Positions 19,504-28,592 of a stretch of 64,000 bases of DNA are shown piece after piece. The position numbers and the translations under genes were made by a program. The stretch is from Geomonas sp. RF6 (lineage in GTDB: Bacteria; Desulfobacterota; Desulfuromonadia; Geobacterales; Geobacteraceae): contig NZ_CP087999.1 of assembly GCF_021044625.1 (NCBI RefSeq), positions 1,381,001 through 1,445,000 of the forward strand, in the 5' to 3' direction. Below the pieces are notes generated by a model. It was given only the letters and a program-made list of their open reading frames with translations, did not search any database and had not been told where the DNA came from. Positions within the stretch are counted from its first letter, which is position 1. Every line of letters begins with the position of its first letter.

Positions 19504-20067
19504 CTACTCGCTGCGCGGCCGCGGCTTGTCGCTGACGGAGAAGTCGGCCTTTGCCTCACCCTCGGTTCCGATGTCCTCCGCGCCGGTGCGCTTGAGGATG
19601 TCCAGCGCCCTCTTTTTCCAGTCAGCGTTGTCGCAGTGCACCGAAACGAGGATGTCCCCTCCCTTGATGCGCCCCGCGTACCTCTTTGCCTCGTACTCGG
19701 GAATCCCCATCCCGACGAGCGCGCCGGTGAGCCCGCCGATGACGCTTCCCGCACCTACTCCGGCGAGCATCGCCACGATCGGTCCTGCGGCCACGAAGGG
19801 GCCTACACCCGGTATGGCCAAGGCGCCGATCCCGGTCAGCCACCCGAGGATACCCCCGATCACGGCACCGGTCCCTCCCCCTGCGGCCGAGCCCTCAGGA
19901 GCCTTCGTGTGTTTTACGTGGGCGAAGTCCTTCGTGCCAACGTTCTCGGAGAAGAGGACCGAAATATCGGTGGGGCGGAAATCCGACCTCTTCAGCGCCT
20001 CGACAGCCTCTTCCATGTCCTGACGTCCTACATATATGCCAAACACTGCCACGTTCTTTCGTGCCAT
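19504..20067 (-). CDS. General stress protein 17M-like protein with glycine-zipper middle
   Basis: 187 aa, ATG at 20067 after AAGGAGACTTGAACC. The N-terminal 45 residues (AVFGIYVGRQDMEEAVEAL) form a ferredoxin-like GSP17M-type domain. The centre is a Gly/Ala-rich segment (GGGTGAVIGGILGW, PIVAMLAGVGAGSVIGG) that could insert in membranes. A second alpha/beta segment follows (GDILVSVHCDNADWKKRALDIL). The family is associated with general stress induction; no enzymatic role is known. It precedes the hemerythrin gene in one likely operon. Confidence 0.8.
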   Translation of the reverse strand: MARKNVAVFGIYVGRQDMEEAVEALKRSDFRPTDISVLFSENVGTKDFAHVKHTKAPEGSAAGGGTGAVIGGILGWLTGIGALAIPGVGPFVAAGPIVAMLAGVGAGSVIGGLTGALVGMGIPEYEAKRYAGRIKGGDILVSVHCDNADWKKRALDILKRTGAEDIGTEGEAKADFSVSDKPRPRSE

Positions 20068-20219
20068 GGTTCAAGTCTCCTTTACGACGGTACGTCTCCT
20101 TCCTGCACCCGGCATCCTTCTCCACCGCCGGAACACTCCATACATCCAGGTGCTGCGGCTGTTTCCTCCCGGTCCTGCATCTCACCGTTATGGCTGCCCG
20201 TGCGCCGCGCCCGGCAGCG

Positions 20220-20372
20220 TCACACTCGCCCCAGCAGCATAAGGACGAGCAGTATGACCACGATGAGGCCGATCCCGCCACTGGGGTAGTACCCCCACCC
20301 GGCGCTGTACGGCCAGGTCGGCAGCGACCCGATCAGGAGCAGGATAAGGACTATCAGCAGCACGGTTCTCAT
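20220..20372 (-). CDS. DUF3309 family small membrane protein
   Basis: 50 aa starting MRTVLLIVLILLLIGSLPTW and ending VLMLLGRV. There are two helices around a conserved WPYSAGWGYYPSGG loop, the DUF3309 signature. The ribosome site GGGAGGAGAG is 3-4 nt before the ATG. Function unknown. The family is small and often lies in stress-related neighbourhoods, as here. Confidence 0.85.
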   Translation of the reverse strand: MRTVLLIVLILLLIGSLPTWPYSAGWGYYPSGGIGLIVVILLVLMLLGRV

Positions 20373-20646
20373 GACTCTCCTCCCTCACTTTCCCGCGAGT
20401 TTTACCAACTACTCCGGCCCTCCTGCGAGGGTCGGCAGCCCCGTTTCAGCACTCTCTCCTTCTACACTTTACACCTTAAAAGTTCACACATTCGTCCTAT
20501 TTGTCAACGATTTGGACCGCCACCACCGGCATCGGCCACCCCTCCGGCATGGCGCGAGATGCCCCCTCTTTACCTGGTGCCAGGCGGGAACGAACCCCGT
20601 TTTTCCGCCGAACGCGGACGCACCACTCCCTGTACCATCCACTGCC

Positions 20647-22269
20647 TCACCGCTTCTGGCTGCTGGTAACCTGGCGCTCAAAGGTCGGGAGTATGGCACG
20701 GAAGAAGGCGTTCTTTATCAGCTGCACCACGATCTGCATCGTGCTGGTGTGCGGCTTTTCCAGCGGCCCAGAGATATCCGCCTTCGTCGCCACCGCCTGC
20801 CGCGGCTTGTTCTCCAGGAGCTTCGCCACCCCCCCCACCAGCATCTCGTACAGTTGGTGAAAGAGGGATCGATCCTTGTCCTTGCGCCGGTCGTAGACCT
20901 GCATGTCCTTGAAAAACGGCTTCAGATAGCCGCGCACCGCGTCGTTCTTCACGTGCAGCTCCGTCACCAGCGAAAAGGTCCCCTTGGAGACGTCGAAGTT
21001 CCCGTAGGCCCTGAGGAGATCGTTCATGCTCGTCAGCTGCGTGTTGCTGATCTTCACGTACAGGTCGAGGTCCGGCCCCTTCTTCTCCGGGCGGAAGGTC
21101 GCGGTAGCGCTGGTCACTCCGCTCCCCATGAACTTTCCGCTCAGCTTCGCCTTTGCCGGCCCCTCCGTAAAGTTGTTGGAGAGGTTCGTGAGGCTTATAT
21201 CGGTATCGGCGATGAAGACGCGGAAGCGCTTCCCCGGCATCTCGTTGCGCATCCCCAGCGTGCAACCGGTCAGCGCGAGCTCGTCCACCCGCAAGAGGAG
21301 GTCCTGCTTGTTGGTGACTTTCTTCGCCGCCTTCTTGGCGGCCTTCGCGCGCCGCTCCTCGGCTGCCGCCGTCTTTGCGGAATGGATGTAGTCGAGCCTC
21401 ATCCCCTTTATGGAAAGCTTTTGCAGGTGCGCCCTCTTCACCGCCGGAGCGTACTCCACATCTCCTGCAGCCTCCAGAATTCCCCCTTCGATCGCGAGGT
21501 TCGCCCGCGCCACGATCCGCTTCAGCCGGTCGATGGGCACCTTCTCAAGCCTCAGCCCCGCCTTGATCCCGGGGACCGGTTCGGCGAGAAAGTTCGCCCG
21601 CCCCTCCACCGCCGCGCGTCCGGTCCCAAAGACCGTGCTGTCGAAGCGGAAGGAGGAGGGGTAAACCTTGTCCGGCAGGTGGATGTTGCGGATGTTCGTG
21701 GCACGCAGGTTGACGTGGGTGAGGGAGATGGGGTTCTTGCCATCGACGTCGAGATAGGTCACGCTCCCGTCGTTTATGGTGAGGGTGTTGATCTTCAGCG
21801 GGTAGATATCCTCCACCGCCTTCTGCCAGCCGCGCTGCTTCACCGGAACCTTGCTGCGCGCCTCGGCCTGCAGCTGCTGGAGGTTGATGTTCACCCGGGG
21901 CTGGTCCAGCCTGAACTCCCCCACTACTCTCCCGGAGAAAATCTCCCTCCAGTGCACGCTCGCCTTCAGCCGGGGGAAGTACACGACCGGCGGATTGGGG
22001 TACGCCTGCTGTATGACCGTCATCCCCTTCAGCGTCAGGGAGAGGTTTATGAGCTGGAAATGGAGTCCCGGGATGCGCACCGAGTACCCTTTCAGGTCGC
22101 GGTTGACCCGCCGTTCCATGTTCCTGCGTATCGGCTCGTCGAGAAAGAAGGAGGCGATGAAGAGGATGACGATCAGCGCGAAGAGAATCCCTATTATCCA
22201 GAGGAAGACTTTCAGGGCGGGGTGCCTGCGGGGAGGGGTACTCTGCTTTTCTTCCTGCTGCTCGGCCAT
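20647..22269 (-). CDS. AsmA-like DUF748 family protein
   Basis: 540 aa from the ATG at 22269 (TGGAG 7 nt upstream). A short cytoplasmic tail leads to one TM helix (ALKVFLWIIGILFALIVILF), then a long periplasmic beta-rich region typical of AsmA/DUF748 proteins (GLHFQLINLSLTLKG, DGSVTYLDVDGKNP, GNFDVSKGTFSLVTELHVKN). A Lys/Ala-rich insertion is at about 285-310. AsmA-like proteins form bridges for lipid transport between inner and outer membranes; the family assignment is firm but the specific role is inferred. Confidence 0.85.
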   Translation of the reverse strand: MAEQQEEKQSTPPRRHPALKVFLWIIGILFALIVILFIASFFLDEPIRRNMERRVNRDLKGYSVRIPGLHFQLINLSLTLKGMTVIQQAYPNPPVVYFPRLKASVHWREIFSGRVVGEFRLDQPRVNINLQQLQAEARSKVPVKQRGWQKAVEDIYPLKINTLTINDGSVTYLDVDGKNPISLTHVNLRATNIRNIHLPDKVYPSSFRFDSTVFGTGRAAVEGRANFLAEPVPGIKAGLRLEKVPIDRLKRIVARANLAIEGGILEAAGDVEYAPAVKRAHLQKLSIKGMRLDYIHSAKTAAAEERRAKAAKKAAKKVTNKQDLLLRVDELALTGCTLGMRNEMPGKRFRVFIADTDISLTNLSNNFTEGPAKAKLSGKFMGSGVTSATATFRPEKKGPDLDLYVKISNTQLTSMNDLLRAYGNFDVSKGTFSLVTELHVKNDAVRGYLKPFFKDMQVYDRRKDKDRSLFHQLYEMLVGGVAKLLENKPRQAVATKADISGPLEKPHTSTMQIVVQLIKNAFFRAILPTFERQVTSSQKR

Positions 22270-22567
22270 GGCCGTCTCCAGCGGTACTGCGCCTGGTCCC
22301 CCTCCTCGGATCAAGCTACCTCGAAATACATACCATCATCGTCACGGGGAGCGCGACCTCACGAAGGTCGTCCCGCCGCAACTTGCATCATCACTAGTAT
22401 ACGATAAGGGCAGAGAGGGTGCCACTGCGGCACAGCGCCTCCCCTCTCCGTCACACGGCCGGCCCGATAAGCGGCTCCACCTGCGCCGTGGTAGACTTCC
22501 TAGTGTGATTGAGCTGTTAGCTTTGACAGCACAGGCGTAGACTCAAATAGATAGATGGAGGCTGGGC

Positions 22568-23260
22568 ATGCATCAGCTGGTACTGTTACGACACGGGCAA
22601 AGCGTATGGAACAAGGAAAATCTTTTCACCGGTTGGACCGATGTTGACCTGAGCGATGTGGGGCGGCAGGAGAGCAGAAAGGCGGGGCGCAACCTGAGGG
22701 AGAGGGGGTTTGAATTCGACCTCGCCTTCACTTCGGTGCTGAAGCGCGCCATCTGGACCCTTTATCTCACCCTCGACGAAATGGAGCTGATGTGGGTTCC
22801 GGTGCAGAAGGACTGGCGCCTGAACGAGAGGCACTACGGCGCGCTGCAGGGGCTCAACAAGGCGGAGACCGCGCAGAAATACGGCGACGACCAGGTGAAA
22901 CTCTGGCGGCGCAGCTACGACATCCGCCCCCCCGCGCTGGAGGAGAGCGATCCGCGCCATCCCCAGTTCGACCCGCGCTACCGCTACCTCGGGCCGGAGC
23001 AGATGCCCTCGACGGAGTGCCTGAAGGACACCGTGGCGCGCGTCCTCCCCTGCTGGCGCGACCTCATCGCACCAGCCATCCAGAGCGGCAAGCGCACCCT
23101 CATCGCCGCCCACGGCAACAGCCTGAGGGGGCTCGTAAAATACCTCGACGGCATGAGCGACAGCGAGGTCCTCAACCTGGAGATCCCCACAGGCGTCCCG
23201 CTGGTGTACGAACTCGACGAGAAGCTGCAGCCGCTGCGCCGCTACTACGTGAACGACTAG
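22568..23260 (+). CDS. gpmA: 2,3-bisphosphoglycerate-dependent phosphoglycerate mutase
   Basis: 230 aa, ATG after GGAGGCTGGGC. It interconverts 3- and 2-phosphoglycerate in glycolysis/gluconeogenesis. The phospho-histidine is His9 in LLRHGQS. Other markers are [25 protein letters not shown] and the second active-site His in [16 protein letters not shown]. Length and motif order match the dPGM family throughout. It is upstream of and on the same strand as the Ku-LigD pair, with a 66 bp gap. Confidence 0.95.
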   Translation: MHQLVLLRHGQSVWNKENLFTGWTDVDLSDVGRQESRKAGRNLRERGFEFDLAFTSVLKRAIWTLYLTLDEMELMWVPVQKDWRLNERHYGALQGLNKAETAQKYGDDQVKLWRRSYDIRPPALEESDPRHPQFDPRYRYLGPEQMPSTECLKDTVARVLPCWRDLIAPAIQSGKRTLIAAHGNSLRGLVKYLDGMSDSEVLNLEIPTGVPLVYELDEKLQPLRRYYVND

Positions 23261-23326
23261 CTGGCGGGGCGCCGCCGCACGGAGAGCGGGCGCCGGAAGC
23301 GGCCAAGATGCACGGAGGTTCAAGAT

Positions 23327-24106
23327 ATGAGAGCGATCTGGACCGGAGCGATCAGCTTCGGGTTGGTCAATATACCGGTGAAGCTTTTCAGCGGTGCCGA
23401 AAGCACCTCTCTCGACCTGGACATGCTGCGAAAGAATGACTTGTGCCCCATCAAGTACCTCAGGGTGTGCAAGAGGGACAATCAGGAAGTCCCCTTCGAG
23501 GAGATCGTAAAGGGGTACGAGTACACCGACGGCGAATACATCGTCCTCACCGACGAGGACTTCCAGAACGCCAACGTGAAAAAGACGAAACTCATCGACA
23601 TCCTCGACTTCGTCCAGGAGAGCGAGATCGACACCAGGTACTTCGAGAAGCCGTACTACCTGGAGCCTGACAAGACGGGGGCGAAGCCGTACGCCCTGCT
23701 TCTGGAGGCACTGAAGAGATCCGGGAAGGTGGGGATCGCCACCTATGTGCTGCGCAACAAGGGAAACCTGGGGGTGTTGAAGCCGTACGATGACGTACTG
23801 GTGCTGAATCAGATGAGGTACGCCTCGGAGGTGAGGAACTACAAGGAGCTGAAGCTCCCGGAGAACCAGAGCCTGCGCGACCAGGAGATCGAGCTCGCCC
23901 TGACCCTCATCGGGCAGCTCACGGTCCCCTTCGACCCGGCGAAGTACCACGATACCTATGTGGAGGACCTGAAGAGGATCATCGAGGAGAAATCGAAGGG
24001 ACTCCAGCCGACACCGGCGGAAGAAGCGCCCCAGCCCACGAAGGTCGTCGACCTCATGGCCCTTCTCAAGGAAAGCCTGGAAAAGAAAAAGAGAGAGGCT
24101 GCCTGA
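23327..24106 (+). CDS. ku: Ku protein, non-homologous end joining
   Basis: 259 aa bacterial Ku. The N-terminal signature is MRAIWTGAISFGLVNIPVKL, followed by the Ku beta-barrel core (VPFEEIVKGYEY, TKLIDILDFV, YYLEPDK, YALLLEAL) and a helical C-terminal tail with Pro-rich and basic parts (KKKREAA). It forms a ring on double-strand DNA ends and recruits LigD, whose gene starts 15 bp downstream. The ribosome site GGAGG precedes the ATG. Confidence 0.95.
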   Translation: MRAIWTGAISFGLVNIPVKLFSGAESTSLDLDMLRKNDLCPIKYLRVCKRDNQEVPFEEIVKGYEYTDGEYIVLTDEDFQNANVKKTKLIDILDFVQESEIDTRYFEKPYYLEPDKTGAKPYALLLEALKRSGKVGIATYVLRNKGNLGVLKPYDDVLVLNQMRYASEVRNYKELKLPENQSLRDQEIELALTLIGQLTVPFDPAKYHDTYVEDLKRIIEEKSKGLQPTPAEEAPQPTKVVDLMALLKESLEKKKREAA

Positions 24107-24121
24107 TAGAGAGAACGTTCC

Positions 24122-26887
24122 ATGCCGCCGCAGGATAAGAAGAACGCCCCGCCGCACGATGGGGTCGGGGAACTGAGCTTCGTGGTGCAGAAGCACGCTG
24201 CGACACGTCTGCACTACGACTTCCGGCTCGAGCTCGACGGCGTGCTGAAGAGCTGGGCGATCCCAAAGGGCCCCTCTCTCGACCCCGCCTTGAAGCGGCT
24301 CGCCATGCATGTCGAGGACCATCCGTACGAGTACAAGGACTTCGAGGGGACGATCCCCAAGGGGAACTACGGCGCAGGTGACGTCATTATCTGGGACAAG
24401 GGGAGCTACCGGGCGCTGAACCGCGACGGCTCGGAAGGGGACGAGGACGCCCTCCGCAAAGGATACGAAAAGGGGGACCTCAAGTTCATCCTCTACGGCG
24501 AGAAGCTCAAGGGGGAGTTCGCCCTCGTGCGCATCAAGTCGGCAGACGACAACTCCTGGCTCCTGCTGAAAAAAAAGGACCAGTTCGCCACCACCGAGGA
24601 CATCACCAGGGACGCCCGGTCCGTGGTGACGGAGAGGATCCTCGAAGACCGCAACCGCCGCGGAACGCCGCAGAGGACAGACGCGAAAGGGGAGAAAGCA
24701 CCAGCACCCTCTCAAACGGCGCCCCCGCACGCCTCGCCCCCCCCGCCAGCCCCCCCGAAACCGGCACCGGCAATGCCCTCCCCCCCTGAGCCTGCACCGG
24801 CAACCCCGGCGCCCCCTGAGCCCGCAGCCGCAGCGCCCCCCTCAGTCACCGCGGGCCTCCCGATGCCGCGCCAAACGAAGCCGATGCTTGCCTCGGCATT
24901 GAAGGAGCCTTTCGACAATCCCGAGTGGCTCTTCGAGATCAAGCTCGATGGCTACCGCGCAGTCGCCGAGATCGAAAACGGCGATGTCCGTCTCTATTCC
25001 CGCAACAACCTCTCCTTCAACACAAAATTTTCCGGTGTAGTGGAGACGCTGCGACAACTTCCGGGCGCCGCGGTGCTCGACGGCGAGGTCGTCGTTCTCG
25101 ACGACCGGGGGCGCCCCAGTTTCCAGCTCGTACAGAACTACGAAAGAACCGGTAGGGGAAACCTCGCCTACTTCGCGTTCGACATCCTCTACCTCAACGG
25201 TCAGGACCTGCGCGAGCTCCCTCTGGAAGAGCGGAAAGAGATCCTGCGCGCCTTCCTCCCCGAGCTCCCCAACGTGAAGTACACCGATCATGTGACGGAG
25301 CAGGGGAAAACCTTCTTCGACATCGCGAGGCAATCAGAGCTCGAGGGGATCATCGCCAAGAGGCGCAGCAGCAAGTACTATACGGGGCGAAGGACGAAGG
25401 AATGGCTGAAGATCAAGATAAAGCAGGAACAGGAAGCCGTCATTTGCGGCTTCACCGACCCCCGCGGCAGCAGGAGGTATTTTGGCGCGCTGGTGCTCGG
25501 TGTGTATGAACAGGAGGAGCTCGTCTACATCGGCCTCTGTGGCGGAGGATTCGACGAGAAGACCCTCGCCGAGGTGGACGGGCAGTTGCGCCCCCTGATC
25601 CGCCCCTCATCCCCCTTCCGCAGCAGCATCGGGCTCACCGCCACCTGGGTGGAGCCCCGGCTGGTGTGCGAGGTCTCCTTCACCGAATGGACCGACGAAG
25701 GAGTCATGCGCCACCCCATCTTCATCGGGATGCGTGTGGACAGGGACCCGGCTACGGTGGTACGGGAGACGGAATTCCTGAACGTGAGCGAGGCACTGCA
25801 ATCCGCCGCAGAACCGGAGCCGGCGACAGTTCCCCCTCCACCCGAGGCAAAGCCCGCTCCAACCGCCCCGACCATGCAGGAAAACGCCTCCGAAGCGTCC
25901 CCTCCCTTTCAAGGGGAGGGACAGGGTGGGGATGGGGTTGCCCCCCCGCCTGCAAAGAAAATCGTGGGAGTACTAAAGGGGAAGGACCGGCAGCTCGAGA
26001 TAGGGGGAAGGAAGCTGTCGCTCAGCAACCTCGACAAGCTCTTCTGGCCCGACGAAGGTTACACGAAGGGGGACGTGATCAACTACTACATGACTGTGGC
26101 CAAATTCATTTTGCCGCACCTGAAGGATCGCCCCGAGTCGCTGTACCGCACCCCGGAGGGGATAAACAAGCCGGGCTTCTTCCAGAAGGACACGGGCGAT
26201 CTCCCTCCCGAGTGGGTGGGGACGCAGAGAATCTTTTCCAACTCCAACGACAAGTACATCAACTTTCTCCTCTGCCAGGACGAGGCCACCCTGGTGTACA
26301 TGGCCAACCTCGGCTGCATCGAGATCAACCCGTGGCTCTCCCGGGTCCAGAGCCCGGACAACCCGGATTTCATGGTGATCGACCTCGACCCGGAGGACAT
26401 CCCCTTTGAGAAGGTGGTGGAAACCGCCCTCGTCGTCCGTGAGGTCCTCGACTCTATGGGGATAACCGGCTATCCGAAGACCTCGGGAGCCACGGGAATC
26501 CACATCTACATCCCCCTGGCGGCGCAGTACGACTACGACACCGTCACCAACTTCGCGCGACTGATCGCCACCATCGCCAACAGCAAGGCTCCCGATTTCA
26601 CCAGCATCGTCAGGTCCCCCGCGAAGCGCCAGCAGAGGGTGTACCTCGACTTCCTGCAGAACCGCGGGGGGCAGACCTTGGCGGCTCCCTACAGCCTGCG
26701 ACCCCGACCGGGAGCGACCGTCTCCACCCCCCTCTCCTGGGATGAGGTGAAAATCGGGCTCTCCCCCTCGCAGTTCACCATCAGCTCCGTCCCTGCCCGG
26801 ATCGAGCGCCTCGGCGACCTCTTCGCCGGCGTACTCGGCGAGGGGATAGACATCGCCGAGTGCATCAGGAAACTCGAGGGGGGGTAG
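24122..26887 (+). CDS. ligD: Multifunctional DNA ligase D (phosphoesterase-ligase-polymerase)
   Basis: 921 aa. Domain order is PE (about 20-165, LHYDFRLELDG), ATP-dependent ligase (about 245-555; adenylated Lys274 in FEIKLDGYRA) and primase-type polymerase (about 640-915; metal Asp754 and Asp756 in VIDLDPED). With Ku it repairs double-strand breaks by end joining. Two low-complexity linkers are present: a Pro/Ala-rich run at about 185-245 and a second at about 560-620. The second contains a sequence (25897-25939) that resembles an intergenic palindromic repeat carried in frame. The stop codon abuts the stop of the convergent SppA-like gene. Confidence 0.95.
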   Translation: MPPQDKKNAPPHDGVGELSFVVQKHAATRLHYDFRLELDGVLKSWAIPKGPSLDPALKRLAMHVEDHPYEYKDFEGTIPKGNYGAGDVIIWDKGSYRALNRDGSEGDEDALRKGYEKGDLKFILYGEKLKGEFALVRIKSADDNSWLLLKKKDQFATTEDITRDARSVVTERILEDRNRRGTPQRTDAKGEKAPAPSQTAPPHASPPPPAPPKPAPAMPSPPEPAPATPAPPEPAAAAPPSVTAGLPMPRQTKPMLASALKEPFDNPEWLFEIKLDGYRAVAEIENGDVRLYSRNNLSFNTKFSGVVETLRQLPGAAVLDGEVVVLDDRGRPSFQLVQNYERTGRGNLAYFAFDILYLNGQDLRELPLEERKEILRAFLPELPNVKYTDHVTEQGKTFFDIARQSELEGIIAKRRSSKYYTGRRTKEWLKIKIKQEQEAVICGFTDPRGSRRYFGALVLGVYEQEELVYIGLCGGGFDEKTLAEVDGQLRPLIRPSSPFRSSIGLTATWVEPRLVCEVSFTEWTDEGVMRHPIFIGMRVDRDPATVVRETEFLNVSEALQSAAEPEPATVPPPPEAKPAPTAPTMQENASEASPPFQGEGQGGDGVAPPPAKKIVGVLKGKDRQLEIGGRKLSLSNLDKLFWPDEGYTKGDVINYYMTVAKFILPHLKDRPESLYRTPEGINKPGFFQKDTGDLPPEWVGTQRIFSNSNDKYINFLLCQDEATLVYMANLGCIEINPWLSRVQSPDNPDFMVIDLDPEDIPFEKVVETALVVREVLDSMGITGYPKTSGATGIHIYIPLAAQYDYDTVTNFARLIATIANSKAPDFTSIVRSPAKRQQRVYLDFLQNRGGQTLAAPYSLRPRPGATVSTPLSWDEVKIGLSPSQFTISSVPARIERLGDLFAGVLGEGIDIAECIRKLEGG
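25897..25939. repeat. Repeat-like palindrome inside the ligD linker
   Basis: CCCCTCCCTTTCAAGGGGAG followed by GGACAGGGTGGGGATGGGGTT lies in frame between the ligase and polymerase domains, encoding a PPFQGEGQGGDG peptide. The sequence has the style of G-rich dispersed intergenic repeats of these genomes, but it is not identical to the other repeats in this window. Confidence 0.55.
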
Positions 26888-27853
26888 CTACGGCCGCCAC
26901 AGGTACATGAAGCCCCCCTCCGGCATCACCTCCACCCCTTCGCCCCCCACCTTCACCAGGCTCACGTTCACGTCCGTGAATGGGTCCCCCGAATAGATCG
27001 TGCTGCGGTAGCCGCCGGGGCGGTAGTAGCTGACGACCTTCGCCTCGCTCACCCCCGCCGCCTGCTTCACCCCCTTTATCGTCTCGTCCAGGTACTCGAT
27101 CTTGTCGATGAGCTTCGCCGCCAGCGCCTGGTCGGCTGTATAGATCCGCCCATCTGCCAGCGTTTCCAGCTCCTTGCGCTGCAGCTTGTTTCCCGGTCGC
27201 CCGAGCACGATCTCCACAAAACGGAGGTGGAGGCTGTTGATTACTTCCTGGGCGAGGCGCTCCTCCTCCGGCGTTGCGGGGCGGAAGGGGGAGAGCATAT
27301 CCTTCTTCGCCCCCGACTTCACACTTATCTCCTTCACCCCGAGTTTCTGCATCAGCCCCTCGACCTCGAAGCGCATGAGGATAACGCCGATACTCCCCGT
27401 CACGGATGCGGGGTGGGCGCTGATGCGGTCAGTGGCCGAGGCGAGGTAGTACGCCCCGGAGGTACCGAGCCCAACGATAGAGGCGTAGATCGGAACCTTC
27501 TTGCGCGCCTTGAAGGCCAGGAGTTCGTGGTGCATGATGTCGCTGGCGCTGACCGTCCCCCCCGGAGAGTTAATGCGCAGGACAACGCCGGCAATAGCGT
27601 CATCCTTTTCCGCTTTCTGCAGAGCCTCCTTGAACTCCGCCACCATGGAGGGCTTTTCCTTCAAGCCGCTCTTACCCTTCTCCGAGATCATCCCGCTTAT
27701 TTCGAGCAGAAGGATCTTCGCGTGCCCCTCCCCTTCGACCACCTTTTCCTTGAACGGCCGCGTCGGCTGAAGAAGAGCGACGTCGAAAACGGTGCAGGCT
27801 GAAAGGGCCATGACTGCCAAGAATCCCATCAACAGTCTCGTGATTTTCCTCAT
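26888..27853 (-). CDS. SppA-like S49 family peptidase, lipoprotein
   Basis: 321 aa. The second of two adjacent ATGs (27853) has the better spacing to AAGGAGGG. A lipoprotein signal ends in ALSAC (Cys20). The S49 domain has RINSPGGTVSASD, the nucleophile Ser132 in GLGTSGAYYLAS, SVTGSIGV and the probable general-base Lys184 in VKSGAKKDMLS. SppA enzymes cut signal peptides and membrane-associated peptides; the lipid anchor places this one in the envelope. The length is that of the single-domain (36K) type. Confidence 0.9.
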   Translation of the reverse strand: MRKITRLLMGFLAVMALSACTVFDVALLQPTRPFKEKVVEGEGHAKILLLEISGMISEKGKSGLKEKPSMVAEFKEALQKAEKDDAIAGVVLRINSPGGTVSASDIMHHELLAFKARKKVPIYASIVGLGTSGAYYLASATDRISAHPASVTGSIGVILMRFEVEGLMQKLGVKEISVKSGAKKDMLSPFRPATPEEERLAQEVINSLHLRFVEIVLGRPGNKLQRKELETLADGRIYTADQALAAKLIDKIEYLDETIKGVKQAAGVSEAKVVSYYRPGGYRSTIYSGDPFTDVNVSLVKVGGEGVEVMPEGGFMYLWRP

Positions 27854-28027
27854 CATCCCTCCTTTACAATCCCTTCAGCTTTTCAGGTTCAGCTGTCGCC
27901 GGATGCAAAGCCCGCCTGTGTCGCGCCCGGGGCGGGGGTACAAAAACTCCGGTACAATGTTACTATGAGCGGGTCCTTTGACAATCGTGTCCGGCGCGAA
28001 GCCATGACAGGAAAGGCGTGAGGAGCC

Positions 28028-28513
28028 ATGACAGTCAGACCGGAAGAAAAAGAATCACTCTCCATGAGTGAAGCCGCCAGCGACATACTGGAAGAATGCC
28101 GCATGGTACTTCCCGGTATCCAGGCACTCTTTGGCTTTCAGCTCATTGCGGTCATAAACTCCGGTTTCAGCGAGCGACTGAGAGAGGGGGAACAGCTCTG
28201 CCACCTTGTGGCGATAGGCTTTGTGGCTATTGCCGTCGCTCTTGTCATGGCACCGGCAGCGTACCATCGACAGACAGGGATAAAAGAGGTATCGGGGCAC
28301 TTCCTCATGATTGCCTCGCGGCTCCTGCTCTGGTCGATGATCCCGCTCATGTTCGGGGTGTCGCTCGACTTCTACATCATCGCCCGGCTGATCCTGCACA
28401 ACGAAGCAGTCAGCGCGGCGCTCGCGGCAGGACTTCTCTGCGTTTTCGCGTCGCTGTGGTTTCTCTTGCCACGCTGCAACTTCCTGCGGAATATCCTCGG
28501 CAGGGAAGATTGA
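28028..28513 (+). CDS. DUF6328-type integral membrane protein
   Basis: 161 aa; ATG after GAGGAGCC. The N-terminal helix has EECRMVLPGIQALFGFQLIA, followed by four hydrophobic segments at about 40, 65, 100 and 130. This is the layout of DUF6328 proteins. No catalytic motif is seen and the function is unknown. It precedes the CHAD gene by 79 bp in the same direction. Confidence 0.75.
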   Translation: MTVRPEEKESLSMSEAASDILEECRMVLPGIQALFGFQLIAVINSGFSERLREGEQLCHLVAIGFVAIAVALVMAPAAYHRQTGIKEVSGHFLMIASRLLLWSMIPLMFGVSLDFYIIARLILHNEAVSAALAAGLLCVFASLWFLLPRCNFLRNILGRED

Positions 28514-28592
28514 ATCCAGAGGGGGATCTACAATGCACAGAGGAGGAACGTCTGATGGCCTTTAGCCAGTCCCCCGTCTCCAGGGGGTCCGC

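Noticed and set aside
20371-22407. Plus-strand open frame of 678 codons opposite the AsmA-like gene
   Set aside because: It is the complement of a clear DUF748 coding sequence. The product is His/Arg/Val-rich low-quality protein with no motif and no ribosome site.
22586-24730. Minus-strand open frame of 714 codons opposite gpmA, ku and ligD
   Set aside because: It spans three well-supported plus-strand genes in opposite sense and arises from high-GC third-position bias.
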